Shown here in pieces: positions 25,815-35,748 of a stretch of DNA of 64,000 nt. Below the pieces are notes generated by a model. That model saw only the letters and a list, made by a program, of their open reading frames with translations, was not told the DNA's origin and made no database searches. The first letter of the stretch is position 1. Every line of letters starts with the position of its first letter. Source of the DNA: Acuticoccus mangrovi (GTDB taxonomy: Bacteria > Pseudomonadota > Alphaproteobacteria > Rhizobiales > Amorphaceae). The stretch is taken from assembly GCF_016411865.1 (NCBI RefSeq), contig NZ_JAEKJA010000003.1, positions 372,001 through 436,000 on the forward strand, given 5' to 3'. A program made the position numbers and the translations under genes.

Positions 25815-27980
25815 CTATTTGCCGAGCTTGCCGATCGGGAAGAAGAAGGTCTCGCCCGAGGAGTCGTCCACGCCGTCGTTGTCGGTCACCACGTACGCGG
25901 TGCCGTCGCCGGCCACCGCGAAGCCTTCCACCTTGTCGACCACGTAGCCGTTGTAGGCGGCAAGGTCGGGGATGAAGTCGTGCACCAGCGTCTTGCTGAC
26001 GGTCGGCAGATCGCCACCGAGGGCGGCCGGCTTCAGCTCCGCGGCGGGCACGCTATAGAGCCGCTTCACCTTGGCCGCGGCACCGATCTGGTTGTCGCGC
26101 TCCACGATGTAGACGGAGTCGCCCACCGCGGTGATCTCCGACAGGCCCATCCACCCCTTCTCGGGCGTCTCGAGCGGGTAGCGCACCGCGCCCCAGGTCT
26201 TCGCCTTGGTGTCGTAGGCGAGGAGCTTCACCGAACCCTTCGGATCGTCGCCCCATTCGCGCTGGATCGCCACCCACAGCGTGTCGCCGATCTTGGTGAC
26301 GCCCTCGGCGCCGAAGCGACGCTCGCCGGCGAGGAGCTCGGCCGGGAACGGCACCTCCTCCTTGATCTCGCCCTTCATGTTGGTGCGGTAGAGGGCGTGC
26401 GGCACGAGGCGATCCGACCGCCCCTCGGAGGCGAGCCAGAAGCCGCCGTCGACGGCGACGATGCCTTCGAGATCGAGCTTCTGGGCCGGCATTCCGTCCC
26501 GCGTCACCGGGATCGCGTCGACGATGGTCGCCGGGGTCGAGGAGACGTCGACGACGAAGATCGTCGGCTGGCTCTTAAAGAAGCTGTCGTTGATGGCGTA
26601 GAGCTTGGTCGGGTCGGCGGGGTCGGCGGAAAGGCCCGACAGCGCCCCCCAGCCGAGCGGCGTCTCGCCCTCGCTGACGGAGACGATGGTCGGATAGGTC
26701 GGCGCCGCGTCCTCCAGGCGATAGATCATCACGTGGGAGCGGGCGCCGCCGTCCGGCCCGAGGTCGGCCTCGTTGGCGGTCACGAGCAGGTTGCGCGAGG
26801 GGATCGCCACCGCCCCTTCCGGCGCGATGCCGGAGGGAAGCAGCCCCTTGAGCACCGGCGCCGACGGGTCGGTCATGTCGTAGACGCCCACCACCGAGGC
26901 GCGCTCGGCGAGGACGAAGGCGTAGGGCGTCCCGGCGAAGGTGCCGAAGGCGAGGCCCTCGGGCTCCACGCCCTTGTTGCCGGAGCGCTTCTCCGGGTAG
27001 TGGCCGGCCGCCGCCACCGCATATTCGAACGCGAGGCCCGCCTCGTAGACGACGCCGCCGTCGCGGTCGAACACGGTGAAGCCGCGCGTGCCGCCCTTGT
27101 AGTCGCCCTCGTTGGCGACGATCAGGTGCTCGGTGTCGAGCCACTTCACCGCGTCGGGCTCGCGCGGCGCCTCGACGGTGCCGGCGAAGGTGAGCGCGCC
27201 CTCCTCCTCGGTGTCGGCGCCGGTGAGGCGCACGCTGCCCGCCGAGAAGTGCGACAGCACCTCGCCCGCGGGCGACAGGATCACGATGTGGTTGTTCTCT
27301 TGCAGCGTCACCGCGATGGCGCCGTCGGCGTTGATGTCGACGAATTCCGGCTCCGGATCGTCCGCGCCTTCTTCGGCGAGGCCGGTGAGGTCGGGGAAGA
27401 TCGCCGCGTCGCAGTCGGGCGCGCCGTCGGTGAGCGGGATGATCGCCACGGTGCCGGCCGGAAGCTGCGGCAGGGCGCCGTCGTTGAGGTCCTCGTCGCG
27501 CTCGTTCTCGATGGCGATCGCGAGGAAGGAGCCGTCGGCGGCGATGGCGGCGGAGTCCGGCTGACCGCCGAGGTCGCAGCTCTCCGTCACCGTCTTCGCG
27601 GCGATGTCGACGAGCTTCAGGACGCCCGACGGCTCGGTGTAGCTCGCCGAGGTGTTGACGGCGACGTAGGCCGTGCCGCCGGAGATGACGAGCGAGGTGG
27701 GCTCGCCGTCCATCATGATCGCGCCGCCGGCCTTGGGTGCGGCGGGGTCGGAGATGTCGACGATGCCGACGGCGCCGAGCGGGCTGTCGGAATAGACGAG
27801 GGTCATCCCGTCGTCGGTGGCATCGATGATCTCCGACGAGCTCTCGGTGGCCGGATCCATGCCCTTGGGCAGGTTGTCGGCCACGGAGAAGCTGGCGATG
27901 CGGTTGAAGGTGTCGGCGTGCGCCGGGATCGCGGCGCCGGCGACGATCATGGTCGTGACGGCCAGGTGCTTGATGGTCAT
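25815..27980 (-). CDS. Secreted esterase-like-activity-of-phytase family protein
   Basis: 721 aa with a signal peptide (KHLAVTTMIVAGAAIPAHA, cleavage near residue 22). The N-terminal ~400 residues form a beta-propeller of LVIVD/choice-of-anchor-I type with repeated GxVGIVDISDPAAPK-like and YDMTDPSAPVLKG blades. The C-terminal ~300 residues are a phytase-like esterase domain (LSGLSADPADPTKLYAINDS, LDLEGIVAVDGGFWLASEGR, GMPAQK, GFAVAGDGTAYVVTDNDG). Acidic loops (DNDGVDDSSGE) suggest calcium binding. A periplasmic or extracellular phosphoesterase role is likely, but no activity is established for most members. Convergent with the GNAT gene. Confidence 0.85.
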   Translation of the reverse strand: MTIKHLAVTTMIVAGAAIPAHADTFNRIASFSVADNLPKGMDPATESSSEIIDATDDGMTLVYSDSPLGAVGIVDISDPAAPKAGGAIMMDGEPTSLVISGGTAYVAVNTSASYTEPSGVLKLVDIAAKTVTESCDLGGQPDSAAIAADGSFLAIAIENERDEDLNDGALPQLPAGTVAIIPLTDGAPDCDAAIFPDLTGLAEEGADDPEPEFVDINADGAIAVTLQENNHIVILSPAGEVLSHFSAGSVRLTGADTEEEGALTFAGTVEAPREPDAVKWLDTEHLIVANEGDYKGGTRGFTVFDRDGGVVYEAGLAFEYAVAAAGHYPEKRSGNKGVEPEGLAFGTFAGTPYAFVLAERASVVGVYDMTDPSAPVLKGLLPSGIAPEGAVAIPSRNLLVTANEADLGPDGGARSHVMIYRLEDAAPTYPTIVSVSEGETPLGWGALSGLSADPADPTKLYAINDSFFKSQPTIFVVDVSSTPATIVDAIPVTRDGMPAQKLDLEGIVAVDGGFWLASEGRSDRLVPHALYRTNMKGEIKEEVPFPAELLAGERRFGAEGVTKIGDTLWVAIQREWGDDPKGSVKLLAYDTKAKTWGAVRYPLETPEKGWMGLSEITAVGDSVYIVERDNQIGAAAKVKRLYSVPAAELKPAALGGDLPTVSKTLVHDFIPDLAAYNGYVVDKVEGFAVAGDGTAYVVTDNDGVDDSSGETFFFPIGKLGK

Positions 27981-28026
27981 GGTGTCCTCGCAGAAGCGTC
28001 GAGGACGTAGCAGCCGTTGATGATGG

Positions 28027-28821
28027 TCAGATGACGGTCGCGGGCGCCGCCTCCCCGGCCGGCAGGGCGAGCCCGTCGAGCGCGGCCGCGAGACCCCACC
28101 ACGACGCCTCCTGCAGTCGGCGCGAGCGGTACATGTGATGGTTGATCCGCCAGCGCACGAAGCGCGACTTCAGCCGCCCGCGACGCCCCACCAGCGCCCG
28201 GTCGATGTCGAAATAGCCGATGCCCTCCGCCTCGCAGCGGCGCCGCAGCGCGGCGTTGAAGAAGCGGTGGCGACGGTCCATCTCGGCAGGCTCCGGGTAG
28301 ATGTCGCGCAGCCCCGCGGTGACCTCGGCCTCGTCGAGGTCGGTCGGCTCCGCCGTCCCCTCGCTGCGCGCGATCAGCATGGCGAGATAGGCGAAGCGCT
28401 GCCGCGGCCAGTGGGTGAGGGTCGAGGGGAAGATGCCCTTCGCGAGCTTCGTCTGGAGAATGTCGAGAGCGCCGATGTCGGCGACATAGTCCTCGGCGAG
28501 GGCCTCGGCGAACGCGTCGAAGGGCATGTCGTCGCCCTTGACGAGCCGGCGGTAGTAGTAGCCGACCTCCACGTCCACCTGGCCAAAGGCGAGGACGACG
28601 GCGGCGTCGTCGTCCCGGATCGCGCCCAGCGCCCGGCGGCGAACCTGCAGGACCGAGGTGCGCCGACCGAAGCCGCGCACAGTCGCACCGCGCAGCTTCA
28701 CCACGTTGAGGTCGAGCACGCGCCCGTCGGCGAGGGTCACCGGCGAGCGGGTCTTGCGATCCTCGAAGCTGCGCGAATGGCTGTCGCCGAGGAGCGTGAC
28801 CTTGAGCACGTCGCGGCTCAT
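28027..28821 (-). CDS. SGNH/GDSL-like protein of unknown function
   Basis: 264 aa from ATG 28821 (MSRDVLKVTLLGDSHSRSFE). The GDSHSR block near residue 12 is a GDSL/SGNH block I, as in carbohydrate esterases or sulfotransferase-associated proteins. A later block with Gly (AFGQVDVEVGYYY) resembles block III (GxND-like). No block V DxxH is obvious, but the C-terminus has RINHHMYRS. A carbohydrate-binding or deacetylase-like role is possible; the function is unknown. It is on the minus strand 46 bp upstream of the phytase-like gene and may be co-transcribed with it. Confidence 0.7.
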   Translation of the reverse strand: MSRDVLKVTLLGDSHSRSFEDRKTRSPVTLADGRVLDLNVVKLRGATVRGFGRRTSVLQVRRRALGAIRDDDAAVVLAFGQVDVEVGYYYRRLVKGDDMPFDAFAEALAEDYVADIGALDILQTKLAKGIFPSTLTHWPRQRFAYLAMLIARSEGTAEPTDLDEAEVTAGLRDIYPEPAEMDRRHRFFNAALRRRCEAEGIGYFDIDRALVGRRGRLKSRFVRWRINHHMYRSRRLQEASWWGLAAALDGLALPAGEAAPATVI

Positions 28822-28968
28822 CCGCCCCACTCCCGATCCGAAAACGGCTGGATCAGCCCGATAGCGATCGCTTCTCTCCCACAAGGCACGCGAACGAAGC
28901 CGGCCCGCCCGCCGCCGAAGCCGGCGAGCGATGGGCCAAGCATGCGGACAACTTGCCTCGATATCAAG

Positions 28969-28989
28969 AAGCCGGCACGAGGCCGGCCT
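28969..28989 (-). terminator. Possible terminator of the glpV transcript
   Basis: On the minus strand an 8-bp stem (AGGCCGGC / GCCGGCTT, one G-U) with a 5-base loop is followed by TTCTTGAT. It lies 124 bp downstream of the glpV stop and 148 bp upstream of the next minus-strand gene. The T-run is imperfect, so this is a candidate only. Confidence 0.4.
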
Positions 28990-29029
28990 CTCTCTTGGGG
29001 CGCGCCCTCCGGGCCACCGCGGCGGCACC

Positions 29030-29091
29030 GACAGCGCCCGCGCGGGCACGACAGCACTCGCGCGGGGGGTCCTGACAGCGCTCGCGCGAGC
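29030..29091. repeat. Three degenerate direct repeats of GACAGCxCxCGCGCG
   Basis: Copies begin at 29030, 29050 and 29074, each GACAGC followed by G/A-C-C/T-CGCGCG, in the 291-bp spacer between the SGNH-like gene and glpV. Nothing else coding is visible in that spacer apart from the hairpin at 28969-28989. Confidence 0.5.
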
Positions 29092-29112
29092 GATGGCGCC
29101 CGCGGCGAAAGC

Positions 29113-30846
29113 CTACTGCCAGCGTTTGATCAGCTCCTCGTAGGCGATCGTCTGGCCCTGCGGCTTCTCGCTGTCGAGCTTGGGCTTGGGCGAGCCCTCC
29201 ACCTCGTTCAGCCAGTAGGACGCGTCGCGCTCCTCGTTGAGGCGCGGGCCGCAGCCGCCGTAGACGTTGGCCCGCTCGTCGGCCACCTGCATGCGGCCCA
29301 TGATCTGGTCCATCTCGCCCGCGAGCCGGTCCATCGCCTCCTGCGGCGACAGGTTCCCGGAGTTCACGTCACCGATATACTGCCACCAGAGCTGCGCGAG
29401 CTTCGGATAGTCGGGCACGTTGACGCCGGTCGGGGTCCACATCACCCGGTCGGGCGAGCGGTAGAACTCGACGAGGCCGCCGAGCTTGGGCGCCCGCTTG
29501 GTGAAGCTCTCGTCGCGCACCGTGGAGTCGCGCACGAAGGTGAGCCCCACGTGGCTCTTCTCCACGTCCACCGTCTTCGACGTGACGAACTGGGCGTAGA
29601 GCCAGGCGGCCTTACGACGATCGACCGGGGTGGACTTCATGAACGTCCACGAGCCGACGTCCTGATAGCCGATCTTCATGCCCTCTTCCCAATAGGGCCC
29701 GTGCGGCGAGGGAGCCATGCGCCACAGCGGCATGCCCTCGTCGTCGACGGTGTTGTTGCCCTCCGACTTCGGCTTCACCATGTCGGCGGTGAAGGCGGTG
29801 TACCAGAAGATCTGCTGGGCGGCGTTGCCCTGGGAGAGCGCCGGCAGCGACTGGTAGAAGTCGTAGGAGGCGGCCGCCGGCGGGGCGTACTCGCGCAGCC
29901 ACTCGTCCCACTTGCGGATGGCGTAGACCGAGGCGGGCGCGTTGGTCGCCCCGCCGCGCGTCACGCTGGCGCCGACGGGGTTGCACGAGCCCTCCTCCAT
30001 GCGGATGCCCCACTCGTCCACAGGGCGCCCGTTGGGCAGGCCCTTCGAGCCGGCACCCGCCATCGACAGCCACGCGTCGGTCATGCGCCAGCCGAGGTCG
30101 GGCGCGCGCTTGCCGTAGTCCATGTGACCGTAGATGCGGACGCCGTCGATCTCCTTGATGTCGTTGGTGAAGAACTCGGCGATATCCTCATAGGCCGACC
30201 AGTTCACCGGCACGCCGAGGTCGTAGCCGTACTTCTCCTTGAACTTCGCCTGGATGTCCGGGTCGTCGAACCAGTCCTTGCGGAACCAGTAGAGGTTGGC
30301 GAACTGCTGGTCGGGAAGCTGCCACAGGTCGCCGTCGGGACCGGTGGTGAAGGAGATCCCCATGAAGTCCTCGAGGTCGAGGGTGGGGCTCGTGACGTCC
30401 GCCCCCTCCCCGGCCATGAAGTCGGTGAGGTTCACCGCGCTCTGCAGGCGCGAGTGGGTGCCGATGAGGTCGGAATCGTTGACGTAGGCGTCGTAGAGAT
30501 TGCGGTTCGTCTGCATCTGGGTCTGAACCGCCTGCACCACCTCGCCTTCGCCGAGGAGCTGGTGGTTCACCTTGATGCCGGTGATCTCTTCGAAGGCCTT
30601 GGCGAGGGTCTCCGCTTCATAGGCATGGGTCGGGATCGCCTCCGACAGGACGTTGATCTCCATGCCCGCATAGGGCTTGGCGGCGTCGATGAACCACTGC
30701 ATCTCCGCCATCTGCTCGTCGCGGGTCAGGGTGGAGCGCTTGAACGTCTCGTCGACCCAGCGCTCGGCGGCGGCCATGTCGGCGAAGGCAGGGCTCGTGC
30801 CGACGAGGGCCGCGAGGCACGTGGATGCCAGCAATAGGCGTTTCAT
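29113..30846 (-). CDS. glpV: Glycerol ABC transporter substrate-binding protein GlpV
   Basis: 577 aa, the large size typical of GlpV. A signal peptide (LLLASTCLAALVGTSPAFA) precedes a type-1 extracellular solute-binding fold: EAETLAKAFEEITGIKV near residue 80, LPDQQFANLYWFRKDWF, PVNWSAYEDIAEFF, and C-terminal MDQIMGRMQ and NVYGGCGPRLNE. It captures glycerol in the periplasm for the GlpP/GlpQ permeases. Unlike the compact glpD-S-T-P-Q-U block, it is cut off from glpU by a plus-strand gene (30960-31298), so it needs its own promoter in 30847-30959. Identification rests on the full glp gene order known from Rhizobium leguminosarum. Confidence 0.92.
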   Translation of the reverse strand: MKRLLLASTCLAALVGTSPAFADMAAAERWVDETFKRSTLTRDEQMAEMQWFIDAAKPYAGMEINVLSEAIPTHAYEAETLAKAFEEITGIKVNHQLLGEGEVVQAVQTQMQTNRNLYDAYVNDSDLIGTHSRLQSAVNLTDFMAGEGADVTSPTLDLEDFMGISFTTGPDGDLWQLPDQQFANLYWFRKDWFDDPDIQAKFKEKYGYDLGVPVNWSAYEDIAEFFTNDIKEIDGVRIYGHMDYGKRAPDLGWRMTDAWLSMAGAGSKGLPNGRPVDEWGIRMEEGSCNPVGASVTRGGATNAPASVYAIRKWDEWLREYAPPAAASYDFYQSLPALSQGNAAQQIFWYTAFTADMVKPKSEGNNTVDDEGMPLWRMAPSPHGPYWEEGMKIGYQDVGSWTFMKSTPVDRRKAAWLYAQFVTSKTVDVEKSHVGLTFVRDSTVRDESFTKRAPKLGGLVEFYRSPDRVMWTPTGVNVPDYPKLAQLWWQYIGDVNSGNLSPQEAMDRLAGEMDQIMGRMQVADERANVYGGCGPRLNEERDASYWLNEVEGSPKPKLDSEKPQGQTIAYEELIKRWQ

Positions 30847-30959
30847 GAGCGTAACGTCTCCCTTCGTTATGGTTGGGCGTGTGTCGCCGTGGTGGCCGCG
30901 CTAGGATCGCGCGGCCAGGGGCCAGTCCCCGCACGCTGCCATGCAGAGACAGGATGGGT
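30847..30959. promoter_or_regulatory. Divergent promoter region of glpV and the lipoprotein gene
   Basis: The 113-bp gap is the only upstream DNA available to both glpV (minus) and the lipoprotein gene (plus). GGGAG lies upstream of the glpV ATG. No confident -35/-10 pair and no AAACGAAA-type box like those near glpR/glpD was recognised, so the call is positional. Confidence 0.45.
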
Positions 30960-31298
30960 ATGAAACAGAGCGCCACTGCACGCCGGCTCGCCGGCGGCGC
31001 CCTTCTGGGGTGCGCCGTTGCCGCGCTCGCCGGGTGTGCCGACAAGATCGATCTGCGCGACGACGTCTTCGTGGGCGACTGGAACTGCGCGGGCAAAGAC
31101 CTGAAGCTCACCACGCGCACGATCACCGCCGACGGCATCACCGAGAACATCGCCTGGATCGAGATGGCGAAGAACGCCGACTACGGCCTCTTCACCACCA
31201 AGGGGGCGCACTATTCGGTGTTCGACACCCAGCGCAACTCGATCACCTGGCACGCCCACGGCAGCGGCGAGACGCTCGCCTGCACGCGCGTGAAGTAG
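30960..31298 (+). CDS. Small lipoprotein of unknown function inserted in the glp operon
   Basis: 112 aa from the ATG at 30960; GACAGGA is about 7 bases upstream, and a second ATG at 30954 would place the SD too close. A lipoprotein signal peptide ends with the lipobox LAGC (GCAVAALAGCADK), so the mature N-terminus is a lipidated Cys. The remaining ~85 residues (DLRDDVFVGDWNCAGKDLKL and HAHGSGETLACTRVK, with a Cys pair) look like a small beta-rich periplasmic domain. No family is recognised. It lies antisense between glpU and glpV, convergent with glpU and divergent from glpV. Confidence 0.82.
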   Translation: MKQSATARRLAGGALLGCAVAALAGCADKIDLRDDVFVGDWNCAGKDLKLTTRTITADGITENIAWIEMAKNADYGLFTTKGAHYSVFDTQRNSITWHAHGSGETLACTRVK

Positions 31299-31324
31299 CG
31301 CCCGTTCCGCCGCCGCCGGCGCGC

Positions 31325-31606
31325 TCATACGAACGAGAACACGAGGATCGCGACGACGATCGCGACGATCGAGGCGATCCACAGCGGGCCGGTGGCGAAG
31401 GCGAGCCAGCCGAGATGGATGTAGGCGGCGGCGAGCAGCGAGATGAAGAGCCGATCGCCGCGCGTCGTGTGGAGGCCGAGCACGCCGTGACGCGGGTGGC
31501 CGCCGGGGCGGGCGATCTCCCACACCGTCATCAGCGCGAGGGCGGCGGCGATCGCGGCGAAGAACACCGCCGTCTGCCATGTCCACGCCATCCATGCGAG
31601 ACCCAT
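31325..31606 (-). CDS. glpU: GlpU, small membrane protein of the glycerol ABC operon (DUF2160)
   Basis: 93 aa. Two or three membrane helices (TWQTAVFFAAIAAALALMTV, LFISLLAAAYIHLGWLAFA, LWIASIVAIVVAILVFSFV) flank the conserved loop PGGHPRHGVLGLHTTRGDR. It matches the DUF2160 proteins always found beside GlpPQ-type permeases. Its role in the transporter is not known. The start is 11 bp after the glpQ stop. Confidence 0.9.
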   Translation of the reverse strand: MGLAWMAWTWQTAVFFAAIAAALALMTVWEIARPGGHPRHGVLGLHTTRGDRLFISLLAAAYIHLGWLAFATGPLWIASIVAIVVAILVFSFV

Positions 31607-31617
31607 GGTGCCCTCCC

Positions 31618-32411
31618 TCAGACGCGCCCAAGGGCAAAGCCCTTGGCGATGTAGTTGCGCACGAAATAGATGACGATCGCGCCCGGAATGATGGTGAGGA
31701 CGCCGGCCGCCGCGAGCAGTCCCAGCTCGTAGCCGGAGGTGGAGGCGGTCCGCGTCATCACCGCCGCGATGGGCTTCGCCGCCACCGACGTCAGCGTCTT
31801 GGCGAGCAGCATCTCCACCCAGGAGAACATGAAGCAGAAGAAGGCGGTGACGCCGATGCCGGACGCGATCAGCGGCATGAAGATCTTCACGAAGAAGCGC
31901 GGGAACGAGTAGCCGTCGATATAGGCGGTCTCGTCGATCTCCTTCGGCACGCCGGACATGAAGCCTTCCAGGATCCACACCGCCAGCGGGATATTGAAGA
32001 GGCAGTGGGCGAGCGCGACGGCGATGTGCGTGTCGAACAGCCCCACCGAGGAGTAGAGCTGCAGGAAGGGCAGCGCGAACACCGCCGGCGGCGCCATGCG
32101 GTTGGTCAGGAGCCAGAAGAAGAGGTGCTTGTCGCCGAGGAAGCGGTAGCGCGAGAAGGCGTAGGCCGCCGGCAGCGCCACCGCCACCGAGATCACCGTG
32201 TTGAGCACCACGTAGATCATCGAGTTGATGTAGCCCCAGTACCAGACCGGGTTCGTCAGGATCTCGACGTAGGACTCGATGGTGAACTTCTGCGGAAAGG
32301 GGCTGAATCCGGCCAGAATCTCATTGGTCGTCTTGAAGCTCATGTTGATGAGCCAATAGATCGGCAACATGAGGAAGACGATGTAGAGCGTCGGCACGAG
32401 CCATTTCCATC

Positions 32412-32415
<4 letters not shown>
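31618..32415 (-). CDS. glpQ: Glycerol ABC transporter permease GlpQ
   Basis: 265 aa, six predicted helices, starting MRWKWLVPTLYIVFLMLPIY. The cytoplasmic EAA-type loop is GVPKEIDETAYIDGYSFPRF (EAA variant ETAYIDGYS), typical of MalG-like permeases. It forms the channel with GlpP. The start overlaps the glpP stop by 4 bp. Confidence 0.93.
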
Positions 32416-33277
<862 letters not shown>

Positions 33278-33281
<4 letters not shown>

Positions 33282-34360
33282 GCGGCGGGCTCCTTCGTCG
33301 CCGGGGCGAGCCGCCAGTCGTCGGCATAAAGGTTGATGCGGTCGAGGCGGAAGCGGGCACGCGGCTCGGCCGGCACCTCCGCCCCCTCCGGCAGGATCGC
33401 CGCCACGTCGCGCCCGGCGATGGTGCCGTGCACGATCTTCTCGCGCCCGACATCGTCGACCCGGGTCGTGGTGAAGGCGAGCCCCTCGGCGCCGAGCGTC
33501 ACGAACTCCGGCCGCACGCCGAGCTCGACGCGGGCGCCGGCGGGCGCGGCGAAGGCCGCCGGCAGCGCCACCTCCTCGCCGCCGACGCGGGCCGTCGTCC
33601 CCTCCAGCGTCACCGGCAGCACGTTCATGCCCGGCGAGCCGATGAAGTAGCCGACGAAGGTGTGGGTCGGGGTGAGGAAGAGCTCCTCGGGCGTGCCCAC
33701 CTGCACCACCTCCCCGGCGTACATCACCACCACCTTGTCGGCGAAGGTCAGCGCCTCCGTCTGGTCGTGGGTCACGTAGACCATGGTGTGGCCGAACTCG
33801 CGGTGGAGCCGCTTCAGCCCGGCGCGCAGCTCCCACTTCAGATGCGGGTCGATGACGGTGAGCGGTTCGTCGAACAGGATCGCCGCCACGTCGTCGCGCA
33901 CCATGCCGCGGCCCAGCGAGATCTTCTGCTTGTTGTCGGCCGTCAGCCCCGCCGCCTTCTTGTCGGCGATGGCGGTGAGGCGCAGCATGTCGAGGACGCG
34001 GGCGACACGGGCCTTGATCTCCGCCGCCGGCACGCCCCGGTTCTTGAGCGGGAAGGCGAGATTCTCGGCGACGCTCATGGTGTCGTAGACCACCGGGAAC
34101 TGGAACACCTGGGCGATGTTTCGCGCCTCCGGCGGCAGCCCCGTCACGTCCTTGCCGCCGAAGAGGATGCGGCCTTCCGAGGGGGTCAGCAGCCCGGAGA
34201 TGATGTTGAGGAGCGTGGTCTTGCCGCAGCCGGAGGGGCCGAGCAGCGCATAGGCGCCGCCGTCGGACCACACGTGGTTGAGCTCCTTCAGCGCGTAGTC
34301 GTCGCGGCTCTTCGCCGGGCCGTAGGCGTGGCGGATGTGATCGAGGGTGATTTCGGCCAT
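33278..34360 (-). CDS. glpT: Glycerol ABC transporter ATPase GlpT (degenerate signature motif)
   Basis: 360 aa. Walker A GPSGCGKTT, Walker B AILFDEPLTVID and the switch His in MVYVTHDQTEAL are intact. The ABC signature is replaced by TADNKQKISLGRG instead of LSGGQ-type residues. A C-terminal TOBE domain follows (ELGVRPEFVTL). It should pair with GlpS, which has the opposite defects. ATG 34360 starts at MAEITLDHIRH; upstream in-frame codons are not family-like. One bp separates it from glpS. GlpT here is the rhizobial ABC ATPase, not the E. coli glycerol-3-phosphate antiporter of the same name. Confidence 0.93.
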
Positions 34361-34361
34361 C

Positions 34362-35495
<1,134 letters not shown>

Positions 35496-35748
35496 TCGCT
35501 CTCCCCTTGGTGCGACGCGTACGCCGCCAATCGTTTCCCGGCAGCCGCGGCCGCCCATCCCACGGCGACACTTCGGCCGCCTCTTCATTGCCCGAAGCGA
35601 CCGACGTCGCTTCTTCGTTGCCCGAAGCGATCCCGGTCGCTTCTTCGTCGTGCGCAGCGACCGAGGTCGCTTCTTCCTGATCTGAAGCGACCGAGGTCGC
35701 TTCCCGTCTCACCGCCGCCGGGCTGGCTGCCCCGCGGGGTCGCCGGCG
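35496..35748. other. Spacer between glpD and glpS
   Basis: 253 bp inside an otherwise overlapping operon. It contains four 30-bp tandem palindromic repeats (35591-35710, separate entry) and no credible gene. Confidence 0.7.
35591..35710 (-). repeat. Four tandem 30-bp units, each carrying a 20-bp palindrome, in the glp operon leader of glpS
   Basis: Units at 35591, 35621, 35651 and 35681 are exactly 30 bp apart. Each contains a version of GAAGCGACCGAGGTCGCTTC, a perfect 9+9 bp hairpin with a 2-base centre in the fourth copy; the other three carry one to a few substitutions. A partial fifth copy may precede them (TTCGGCC..CTTCATTG). In the glpD-glpS transcript they would give a row of four hairpins. 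Such arrays can retard exonucleases or uncouple expression of upstream and downstream genes; that role is inferred. Confidence 0.85.

Noticed and set aside
35591-35710. CRISPR-like array
   Set aside because: 30-bp units abut without variable spacers, only four copies, no cas genes; better described as tandem palindromes.
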